Positions 55,205 through 64,000 of a DNA stretch of 64,000 nucleotides are shown here, piece by piece (positions within the stretch are counted from its first letter, which is position 1; every line of letters begins with the position of its first letter). The position numbers were made by a program, and so were the translations under genes. The DNA comes from Antedon mediterranea (Eukaryota > Echinodermata > Crinoidea > Comatulida > Antedonidae): the NCBI RefSeq assembly GCF_964355755.1, contig NC_092672.1, positions 4,836,001 to 4,900,000 on the forward strand. Direction: 5' to 3'. Under the pieces are notes generated by a model. It searched no databases. It was not told the origin of the DNA and worked only from the letters and a program-made list of their open reading frames with translations.

Positions 55205-55660
55205 ATTAATCAAATGATCAAAATGCAGGATGGACTTCTTTTCACAAAGTGTAGTAACCATCTGGAGCAATCTGCATAATGATATGTTGTTTTGTTGCAC
55301 TGAAATGGCGGAACTCATTCAAATATCGATACAGTGGAGGTTTAAATGCACTGGTTTAAACTTTTGTCCAAGTCATATTCTTTTACAAACAAGGACATTT
55401 ATTATTGACAGGAAAAAATCCTAAATCAGTATTTAAATATGTCTATGTGTTGAATAAAAATATGATCAAGAGATACTCATGCCTCGATTTAATTTTATTT
55501 ATTTTTTTTTTAACATCAAAACAACATTTATTCAACATCAACAGATAGTTTACATAGTTTATGGTCAAGACACACAGAACTAAAAGTGGCTTGTCTTTGT
55601 AGTCCCTGAGCATAAAACATAAACAATAGACGTACGCATTAGAATAAAAAAAAAATGACC

Positions 55661-55691
<31 letters not shown>

Positions 55692-55871
55692 CTGTATATA
55701 CAAAGTGAGATCAAGCATAAGAAAAATATATCATAGAAATATAAAGCAAAGCAGGTAATGCAACATAGTTACAATTCCATGATGCAGTGTACCCCTCCAA
55801 TTTGGACCACCGTCGGGTTTCAGAGATCTCAAGTCTTTAAGTCCATCCTGCATTTTGATCATTTGATTAAT
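55205..55871. repeat. 33-bp perfect inverted repeat bracketing 600 bp
   Basis: 55,205-55,237 (ATTAATCAAATGATCAAAAT...) is exactly inverted at 55,839-55,871. The left copy is in its normal receptor 3'-flank context (compare 15,678 and 49,748). The right copy abuts the RT fragment. Between them lie A- and TA-rich low-complexity tracts (about 55,660-55,695). Confidence 0.85.
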
Positions 55872-56402
55872 TGGTAATTTGGATTTGGGAGGTAATTTAA
55901 GGGGTCTTTTTTTTGTCGTGGTCTAAAAATAATGTAGTTAGTCTTATCGAAATTTAAAATAAGGTTGTTTGTCATAAACCATGTATTAATTTTGTAAAGT
56001 TCAATATTTAATGCGTCTATAAGATTGTTTATATTATTATCACTCATGAAAACAGTGGTATCATCTGCAAAGGAAATCACGTTTATTTTATCACTTACTC
56101 TAATAATATCGTTGACATAGATAAGAAATAACAAGGGCCCAAGAATGGACCATTGCGGTACTCCACATTTAATATGTTGGAGTGATGATTTGGTTTGATT
56201 TATTTGTACAAATTGTTTTCGTTCTTGTAAATAGCTTTAAATCCATTTGTAACCAGTTCCTCAAATACCATAGTGATGCATCTTTTTAAGCAAAATATCA
56301 TGATTCATTACATCAAATGCCTTTGATAGGTCCATAAATATGCTAATTAAGTATTTCTTGTTCTCGAATGACGTGATTATTTGCCATGCCAACATATAGG
56401 TG
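55872..56402 (-). mobile_element. Non-LTR retroposon RT fragment
   Basis: Minus-strand reverse-transcriptase motifs: FENKKYLI, IFMDLSKAFDVMNHDILLKK (motif A), two stops, then CGVPQWSILGPLLFLIYVND (normally PQGS), and SFADDTTVFMSD (catalytic FADD), ending near PNPNYQLIK. It differs from the RT at 36,121 in motif spacing and sequence, so it is another family. Truncated at both ends and dead. Confidence 0.85.
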
Positions 56403-56460
56403 GCTGGTTATAACACATTATCTTAAATAGTGATAAAGTACAACATATAATTTTATCTTA

Positions 56461-56600
56461 AAGCTCTGTCTACACTATCAAACTAGTTTGACAAAAAGGT
56501 GTGATGTGACCAAATATGGTAGTGATATGACATCGTGTCCATATATATGGGCATATCACATGTTTTTGTCACATAAAGTTTGATAGTGTAGAAAGAGCTT
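56461..56600. mobile_element. MITE with TA target duplication
   Basis: 140 bp. The left end AAGCTCTGTCTACACTATC and right end GATAGTGTAGAAAGAGCTT are inverted, flanked by TA on both sides (56,459-56,460; 56,601-56,602), as for Tc1/mariner-type insertions. It shares the terminus and TGTGACAAA / ATGTCATACCAC-type interior (inverted) with 5914 and 28,350. Confidence 0.85.
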
Positions 56601-56867
56601 TAGAATAAAACCTTTTGTCAAATTTTCATAAAATAAAATACAATTGTTCATCAACATATTTTAATCCTCGAAAAATATGCGCTATACGATTTATACATGA
56701 GTAGGTTTCATTCTTGGTATCCATTTTACGGTATGACCAGTTAATTCGCAATTAACAACTGTGATTTAGCGTAGACTAACTAACAGATTGAATTTTAATG
56801 TTATCGCCAGCTGATACAAATCCTTCTCTGATTCATCCATGGCAGGGCCTTGTAAAATGTAAAATGT

Positions 56868-57824
56868 CTACTGACAAATATCGCTTACTTGAGTTTTAGC
56901 TGTGGCAGACGCTTTGTTAAAAAGACGACGCAGAGCACATGAAAATTGCCGAAGACGACAAACATATATAAACGGATTCACTGCAGAGCTCATATTGACT
57001 AGAATATCTCCAATCTGAACATACCAATACACGTCTGAGCGTTGATATCCAAAGAAGTATACGACCGGTCTCAGCGTATAAGGCAAGTACACAATAATGA
57101 ATGCTCCGATGATGATAGCACTTGTTTTAGCTGCTCTGTATCTTTTCCGAACAACCTTTCGTGTTCTTACAGGAATACTGACTATGTTTTTCTCATGTTT
57201 CCTTGCTTCTAAAACAATTCTGGAATACATTATCATCAATATAATTGTACCAGTAGGCATCATTACTAAAGCTATATAACGTTGAACTTCAATAGCGCGT
57301 CGATCCATTCGGTAGCAGAAGAAAATTCCATCAATCCTTTCCATTTCCCCGAACAATTGTATCATGCCGTAAAAACAACCTATAATCCATGACAAAACAA
57401 TGGAAAAGTAGATTCTACGGAGAGTTATAAGGTTATAATATTGTAGCGGTTTCATTATAGAAACGTAGCGATCCACGGTGATTAATAGAAGATGCCAGGC
57501 AGAGATTGTGATAAACATTGTTGAAGGAATATACTGTAATTCACACTCGTAAAAATTCTGTAAAAAGAGCGATCTGCGTGAGATACAAGCAAACATAAAC
57601 ATTGGTACGGCGATAATTCCTGTGAGTAGGTCCACAAACGCTAAGCTTCCCAGTAAAACAAACTGTGGTTCGTCATAACTTCGAGTTTGACGAAGTACAA
57701 AAAGAACAAGCACGTTTCCAACAATAACAACTACACCCAATGGTATGTACACTGATAGTACAAATATCAAATTATCTCTCATTTCTTCAGTCGTGACATT
57801 TCTGCTTGTAAAAACTTCATCCAT
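56868..57824 (-). CDS. Class A 7TM receptor, intronless (last gene of the array)
   Basis: 318 residues. Sequon NVT 9-11, GNVLVLFVLRQ in TM1, CELQYIP, DRY 118-120, FFCYRM in ECL2, VYLPYTLRP in TM6, NPFIY 283-287, helix 8 FSCALRRLF, tail NKASATAKTQVSDICQ. It is the intact member of the 15,938 / 50,013 / 56,868 group: 15,938 has lost the end and 50,013 is shattered. TM5 ends MYSRIV where its relatives have MYFRIV. The array stops here; nothing receptor-like is seen to the right. Confidence 0.92.
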   Translation of the reverse strand: MDEVFTSRNVTTEEMRDNLIFVLSVYIPLGVVVIVGNVLVLFVLRQTRSYDEPQFVLLGSLAFVDLLTGIIAVPMFMFACISRRSLFLQNFYECELQYIPSTMFITISAWHLLLITVDRYVSIMKPLQYYNLITLRRIYFSIVLSWIIGCFYGMIQLFGEMERIDGIFFCYRMDRRAIEVQRYIALVMMPTGTIILMIMYSRIVLEARKHEKNIVSIPVRTRKVVRKRYRAAKTSAIIIGAFIIVYLPYTLRPVVYFFGYQRSDVYWYVQIGDILVNMSSAVNPFIYVCRLRQFSCALRRLFNKASATAKTQVSDICQ

Positions 57825-59095
57825 TGTGTACAGAATTTACTTTATAGTATTAATTATTAATTAAGAACGATAACATTAATTGTTTTCCTGTAACAGATAT
57901 ATCCAATACGTACAATACATTGCATTGCATCTCAATCCGGAAAAAAAAGTGTATCAAACGAATCTTATGTTTATCTGGAAACCAAAGAATATATAACATT
58001 TTATATATACCGGCTTCTTATGTGAAACTACTCTAACATTTCCTGTTACAGATACTACTAGCCGATACAGTTCTCAATTTACGTTCATTACGTAAAATGA
58101 TTTCCTAATAGTATTTAAACAAACATCCTATTTCCTCATAATAGTTTTAAATAGCAGATAAATATTAATATTTAGAATTTTCAATATTATGAGGTAAAAA
58201 GTTATGTTAACTCATTTCCTACTGAAATTTAAAATGCCAGGAGAATTGGCATAGTGCTGTTCTTTATATACTGTATCTAAATCAAAAGAAGTTTATAGGT
58301 TCATGTGCCTAGTGAATTTGAAATCATTTGAAAACCGATTCTGTAGATAGTGAAACCAAATTTTTCTGGCCAATCTGACGCCAGTACGCCAGCTATACTC
58401 TTCTGTCCTTTAAGGCAACATTAACTAGACAAAAGTAATGCATATACCGACACTGTTTGTGGTTGCCATAAGTTCCATCAAGTGTTGTAAAAATGATTAT
58501 TAATATTATTTCAAAATTGTTTTAATGATTTTCATGCTGATAAGTATTTAAATAATAGCACATAACTATCTTCTCAATCAATCGGTTAAAAACAGCCTTG
58601 AGACCTCCAGCCAAATTTGTTTGGAACATATTGCAACCCCCACCCCACTCACGATAGATAGATGTCCATAGATCTGCTTGCAGCACTCAATTGCAATTTG
58701 CCAATTCTAATATCACATTTTAGTTCTGTAAAGAAAAATCTGTCTTTGTAGCAAGCAAATTCAATTGGTGTTGTAAGTCTGTTTAAAGAAGTTATTTTTT
58801 TTTAATGTTTTTTATCCTAGAGGCATCTAGGCTTAGCTACAAAATGCAAGTTGTTATAATTTGCAAATTCTAGTAATATCACATTTTAGTTCTGTAAAGA
58901 AAAATCTGTCTTTGTAGGAAGCCAATTCAATTGGTGTAGTATGTCTGTTAAAAGTATTTATTTTTGTATGTTTTTTATCCGTGTCTATTTTTAATTGTTA
59001 TTTTATATATTCACTCATAAGCCATAATTGGCTGGTCTTGTATTACACAAGAGTGTGATTAAATCAATAAATAAAATTAATACCATACTATTCCG
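57825..59095. other. Spacer between the receptor array and the TLDc gene
   Basis: The left part is a receptor-type 5' flank. A direct duplication of about 168 bp is seen at 58,692-58,820 and 58,859-58,985 (TTTTAGTTCTGTAAAGAAAA ... TTTTTTATCC). The segment GGCATCTAGGCT.AGCTACA at 58,823 recurs at 62,986, on the far side of the TLDc gene. The right part probably includes the 3' UTR of that gene. No gene seen. Confidence 0.45.
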
Positions 59096-62000
59096 TCATT
59101 TATAGCTTTCTGCATGGTTGATTTTGACTCCTCCCATCTGCAGTATGTATCTGTCGGGATTATCATCCCATCTTCCTGGTCTTTTTACCTGAAAAATTGT
59201 AACACATCATGTATGTGTACAAACAAGCTGCTTTTTTTCTAGAAGATTTAATTTTGCAAGCATCCAGATTCAGTCAGCTGCACCTTAACTAATATTACTC
59301 CTTAAAAAATTGACGCCTGAATGAGTTTAATGTACTCCTTGAAAGGAAACTTTTGGAAAATAAGAAACATTTCTAACTACAACCAGGATAAAAAATTATG
59401 GTACTAATTAAAATACACAACTTTTCGGGCCAGCACAATGGTTTACCGTGGTAGGAGAGTTGACTGTATCTGATTGGTCGATTTGCTACTGCCATATTCA
59501 TGAGAGACTGATGTTTCATCTTTACCTTTAGATTTCTTTCTGAATCTTTAAGCTCTCTCTCTTTTTGTTTCATCTGATCTGTTTTTGCAGCTTCTCCTCC
59601 ACAACCCCACACCTAAAAAATTCATTTTATTTCTAAATATATTATTTTTACAAATTTTATTACCAATATTAATAAGTAGGCCTAAATATAGGAGCACTAC
59701 ATCAAAAAATTGTCAGCAAAAAAACGAAAATCTAAGATCTAAGGATTTCATAATTAATATGAGACTTTTGAAGTATGGTGAGTTAAGAAAATGTTTTAAA
59801 AAATTGTGGAATATGATCAATTGGCGGTAATATGGTAATATTTAATATCATAAAATAATCATTTTTAATGTAATCTACACACCTCAATTCTTTTTAAAGT
59901 AAACTTCTCCATTTTATATGTAACCTCTTCCATTCCATGTTCAATGGAAACTACAGGATTCCTAGAATTTCGACCAATACTTATTCCTTTTGGAATGTTC
60001 CGAGAACGTATGTTGAAATTCACCATCCCACTTCCTTCTGAAATTAAAATAAATTCAATTTTGTAAACGGGGGGAAAATAAAAACAAAATATTGTAAAGC
60101 AGACAAAGGATGTCAGTGTTAAGGGAGGTGGCTGTACTAAGAGGGGTTTATTAGGTACCGTTTCTGGTATTGGCAGTAAAACTAAATAATTCTAGATTTG
60201 CGTAAACAAATGCAACAAACACTACTTCAATGGCTTACCTTCTATTATTTCATATTTGGATGTTAACGCAATACAAGCACAATTGACGCCACCAATGCGA
60301 TCAGTACTTTCTCTGAACAAAGTAAAATAGTATGAAAAAATCATGTTCCTATCTCATAAAAAAATAATTTGTTAATCTAAAGTACTAAAATTGGCAACTA
60401 ACTAAAAAAAAACTACTTGCTTTTTCATATTGCCATATTAATCCATAGTTCATATTGTTATTATCTACGAATAATGAATCTTTACCTCCACTCTGTATCA
60501 AGAGCAACAGCGACAACATGATCGTTGAACGCAATTAACGTAACTGTCGGACCTCGATACGCTAGAACATGATGTTGAAATCGGTTTATGCTCTGACCGT
60601 GCTCGCTACTGTTGTACAATGTCGTAAAAAATGAATGTCGAGTTTCCAGCTAAAATACAAAAATATTTGTACTAAAAACCAACTAATTTTACAAACTGAA
60701 GGAAATTCCATAATAACAAGTGATTTCAATCAACTTGATAAAATGATATTTGTTTTAAAATACTTACAGAATTGGATGCACTTTGGACACTGGTGTAAAG
60801 AGGTGGAAGACTAGACGTAAACAACCACCAAGATGCCATGTTAAGTAGTTGTCCTGCTGTCTCGCTAAGACCATCAACACAATCTACACTCTGTTTATGA
60901 TAACATTAAATCAAACTATTAAATCACATTTCTAACTTAAAACTAGAATTCTAATGCTTTCTCTTTGTTAGAATTTGTTTGTTTGTTTGTTTTATTGGTG
61001 TCACCACACATTTTAAAATAAAAGATAAAAATTACAAATTGCAAAAAGAAAATTACAATAAACAAGAAAAACAGAATTAGTGTCGATATATGTCTTTAGA
61101 GTAACTGGAAAACTGGACATTTATCAGTTTTGGCTGATCAAAAACTGGACATTTAGCAGTTTGGGCTGACCAAAAACTGGACATTTAGCAGTTTGGGCTG
61201 ACCAAAAACTGGACATTTAGCAGTTTGGGCTGACCAAAAACTGGACATTTAGCAGTTTGGGCTGACCAAAAACTGGACATTTAGCAGTTTGGGCTAACCA
61301 AAAATTGGACTTTGGACAGTTTAAACTGAAAGTCTTCGGAATGATTATCAGACAATTGAAATTTCCGGTTTGGGAAAGTTTTCCGGTTTTTAGAAATCCA
61401 GTGTTCAAATGAATTGACTGTATAATGAATCCTGACCTCTGACATTCCAGGTCGTGTAATCTGAGTTGCCAACCATCGATGCATGTCAGTTACAAGTCTA
61501 GGACAAGTTGTCTGAAGATAATTTTCATCGTTAGACGTCATAATACCTGCTACGACCGATTTCATAGTATTCCTGTCCGCTTCCGATATATTGTGATTAA
61601 TGTTGAGGATGGATAGAAACAAAATGAAACCAGTTTCAACAAATTCTTTAATATCTAAAAACATGGAGAAAACATAAAAAAAAACGATATTAAGTTTTGT
61701 CCCCCAAAAACATGAAAAATGAAGATTAATTAAATCAGACTTTGAATAGGTTATTAAGTTATTCACTTTCGTTGAAAAAAAAATCATGACTATTTTTTTG
61801 CTTTCAATTAAAGTTTTTTCAGGTAAATAAATTTTTGTTCGATCCAATTTTTGGTCAATATGTGACATTAAAATGGCATATTAAAAAAAAAATTGTATGA
61901 ATTATTTTTTAAGGGGGACAATATATCTTTAAGTGGCTTTACCTTTTTCTTCACGTTTCCCATCCTGAGATTCATATAAAGAAAGATAAAACTTGATTTT

Positions 62001-62679
62001 GTCTGCTAATGATTCAATATGCAAAATTTCTAAAAATAAGTTTTTCACATTTTCAAAGAAATCATTATGGTTTGAACTTTGAACCAACTTCCTGTAGATC
62101 CTTCCAGCAAGAGGATGTCCATCGGAGGGAAACGTATTCTATAAAATAAAAAACAAAACAAGTAGTTAATAAAAAAAATATTTATGTTGTGGTTTATTCC
62201 TGCTGCATAAAATACTATTTATAATTGTATACACTGCTAATTATTTTATTGGAAAAATCTTTGCTATACCAACGTCTTTACATCATATCCGAAGAACAGT
62301 AAAGCATCTTGCATAAGGATGCAAATACTGAAGCAATATGGTACAGACAGGATGTCTTTTACATGCTATTCTGAAATACCATCATCATAAGAAACTCACT
62401 TTAAAGTTTTCTTCGGTGACAGACTGACAATCATCTTTAAGTTTCTAAATAATGGAATTTGATAAAGAATATAATTATTGATTTATAACTCTAGGTAACG
62501 AAGGTAACATCAACTGACATGACCAAGATCTTCACAAATCTCAACACAAGGACACGACATCTTAACTGATATTATAAAATGCTACCTACATTCATAAATG
62601 GCTCCAATCTACTAGAAGCTGTCACCTTCTCCGATGTATTTTTTGGAGTCTCAGTTTCTTTGCTGGATTGGCCTCCCAT
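59096..62679 (-). CDS. TLDc-domain protein, MEAK7/TLDC1-like, ten exons
   Basis: Joining ten exons with GT-AG borders and consistent phases gives 414 codons plus stop. Exons (plus coordinates, 5' to 3' on the minus strand): 62,590-62,679; 62,400-62,444; 61,943-62,138; 61,437-61,654; 60,768-60,890; 60,486-60,649; 60,239-60,312; 59,883-60,037; 59,526-59,612; 59,096-59,188. The start MGGQSSKE fits an N-myristoylation signal. Residues about 190-362 form a TLDc domain: MASWWLFTSSLPPLY, LYNSSEHGQSINRF, YRGPTVTLI, DTEWRE, KFTLKRIEVWGCGG. A charged helix and DDNPDRYILQMGG follow. TLDc proteins act in V-ATPase regulation, oxidative-stress protection and, for MEAK7, lysosomal mTOR signalling. Human MEAK7 is about 456 residues. 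Subfamily assignment is tentative; the exon chain is read by eye, without transcript support. Confidence 0.82.
61109..61312. repeat. 31-bp minisatellite in an intron of the TLDc gene
   Basis: About 6.5 tandem copies of AAAACTGGACATTTAGCAG plus TTTGGGCTGACC, in the intron between exons 4 and 5. Apparent minus-strand frames here (VQFLVSPN repeats) are products of the repeat. Confidence 0.92.
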
Positions 62680-62898
62680 ATTTTCATAAATAGGGTAGGA
62701 CTACTAGATAGCCTGCATATGATACAGTCTTTTTTAAGATAAAAAATAAAAAACAAAATAAACATTTAAAAAAAAAATTATTTATAGGCCTAGGCCTATT
62801 TTTTGCTTAGCATAAACCATTTTGCGACCGAATTTAAAGAACCGCGACCGATATCGTTAAAAACCATTTTAGCCTAGTACTCACTAACTTAATAAGTA

Positions 62899-62924
62899 CT
62901 AGGCCTAGGCCTAGGCCTAGGCCT
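62899..62924. repeat. (CTAGGC)n tandem hexamer
   Basis: Four and a third copies of CTAGGC/AGGCCT, a self-complementary repeat. Isolated AGGCCTA words occur through the whole window. Confidence 0.9.
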
Positions 62925-63741
62925 GTCTATAGACTATAGTATAATATGATGCCTATTACTAATAAGAAGACTAACGCTAGCCTAAGGCATCTAGGCTGAG
63001 CTACACAATGCAAGTTATAATAAGACAAATCTAAAAGTTCACTGCTTACTTATACACCTATGGAATTTTATAATGTTTACAAGTTCATACTCGATATGTT
63101 TTGAAAAGAGCTAGGCCTAGGCCTACGATGGACACGTACAAAGGAGGAGAAGAGCGACGAGGAGGAGGCAGACGACGGCAGGGATCATTAAAAAAAAAAC
63201 GAAAATATTATGGCACGCCAAGGCGGACATAACTAATTTAGATTCAAATTAGATTTAAAAGGTTTTTAAAAAATTCTTGAATAACAATAATAATAATTAA
63301 GTCATACTCGTAAGCATTTGCATCTAATTATTAATTATATCATATAGGCCTGGTCTAGATCCATTTCATTTATTTCACTTTACTAGTAGTAGTACCGGTA
63401 GTAGGCCAAGGCGCGCCTATAGTTCTAGTTACTAATAGTAATACGTAGGCCTATATAAAGTGGAGGAGCCTAAAAAATGATTGAGCATAACTTGTAATAA
63501 TGACGTGAAAAGGCTCCTCAAAGAAAAAATATAAAATATAAATAATATAACAAAATTAGGAACTCCAAAAAAAAAACAATGTAGCCTATAAACGACATTC
63601 AACAATAAACTTTAGACAAAAACGTTTCATCCAGTCCATTTTATGTTTTAAAAAGAGATAATATTCTACATACAAATGTCCATTATAAATTCCTGTTTTT
63701 TTATCCTGGAATCAAAGTTACAAAAAATGAATGTTTTGCAA

Positions 63742-63749
63742 TGACGTCA
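63742..63749. promoter_or_regulatory. Perfect CRE palindrome TGACGTCA
   Basis: A consensus CREB/ATF site about 1.06 kb upstream of the TLDc ATG. Functional relevance is unproven; one such octamer is expected by chance roughly once per window of this size. Confidence 0.3.
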
Positions 63750-64000
63750 CTTATGTCCATGACAATAGTAACGACTCGCCAATTGTCAAAATATTCGTTA
63801 AAAAGTAAAATTTGTTTAGAAGTTTTAATCACTAGGATTGATTGAATCAACCATTTATTTATTCATTCATTCATTTTGTTACTTAATCAACAATTTCACC
63901 AGTTGTGACGTACGTACCACTATTCTGTATTGCCATTTTTAGATAGCACGGAACTAGTTCCTGGACAAATACTTTTTTTCTTAAATAACTTGTTGTACGA

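Larger units (their letters stand above)
62680..64000. other. 5' flank of the TLDc gene, no gene recognised
   Basis: AT-rich with many AGGCCT words, a purine-rich GAGGAGGAGG stretch at 63,138-63,180, and short A-runs. No open frame with family signal on either strand. Any upstream non-coding exon of the TLDc gene could lie here but is not demonstrable. Confidence 0.4.

Noticed and set aside
55443-55718. 91-codon minus frame with Ile/Tyr runs
   Set aside because: Low-complexity TA and A tracts read as codons.
500-57824. Annotation as aminergic or adenosine receptors by DRY/NPxxY similarity
   Set aside because: Asp3.32 is absent in the copies counted, CWxP is absent, and the general motifs are shared by all class A receptors.
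61217-61408. 63-codon minus frame with VQFLVSPN repeats
   Set aside because: Translation of the 31-bp intronic minisatellite.

Overview
The window is AT-rich animal DNA, probably from an echinoderm or a similar marine deuterostome. The reasons are eukaryotic GT-AG introns in one gene, many non-LTR retrotransposon pieces and MITEs, abundant AGGCCT words, and a lineage-specific array of intronless rhodopsin-class receptors like the 'surreal-GPCR' expansions described in sea urchin. The species assignment is an inference. No database was searched.

Positions 500-57,824 are a receptor array, all on the minus strand. I count 13 full-length class A 7TM open frames: 500, 4418, 6315, 10032, 12169, 13772, 19516, 26809, 33206, 34803, 42533, 48635 and 56868 (lower coordinates). 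Two more are open but have altered ends (15938 with a frameshifted TM7, 45080 cut off after TM7). Four are clear pseudogenes (21092, 28750, 31070, 50013). There are also short N-terminal relics and a repeated 38-codon collapsed 'stub'. Each intact gene is one exon of 300-320 codons with an N-glycosylation sequon near the N terminus, GN in TM1, LAFVD in TM2, a TM3/ECL2 cysteine pair, DRY and NPFIY. The TM6 CWxP tryptophan is replaced by Phe or Tyr, and the position matching the aminergic Asp3.32 is Ser/Thr where I counted it. The ligand is unknown; a chemosensory role is only a hypothesis.

The array grew by block duplication. About 127-14,760 (block A) is colinear with about 20,700-35,790 (block B). 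Of six shared receptor genes, three are open in both blocks and three are open only in A. The segment 16,900-20,450 (stub, retroposon, receptor) recurs at 45,950-49,560, and 15,500-16,950 recurs at 49,630-51,010. Mobile DNA between genes includes a retroposon copy with a 29-bp target-site duplication, a second 5'-truncated retroposon, an RT fragment, at least three MITE families, two roughly 3-kb elements with long inverted arms (38,620-41,623 and 51,243-54,468), and tRNA-like repeats.

The array ends near 57,824. Next to it, 59,096-62,679 holds a ten-exon minus-strand gene whose reconstructed 414-residue product is a TLDc-domain protein resembling MEAK7/TLDC1, with a possible N-myristoylation start. 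The last 1.3 kb (62,680-64,000) is its 5' flank, with no gene recognised.
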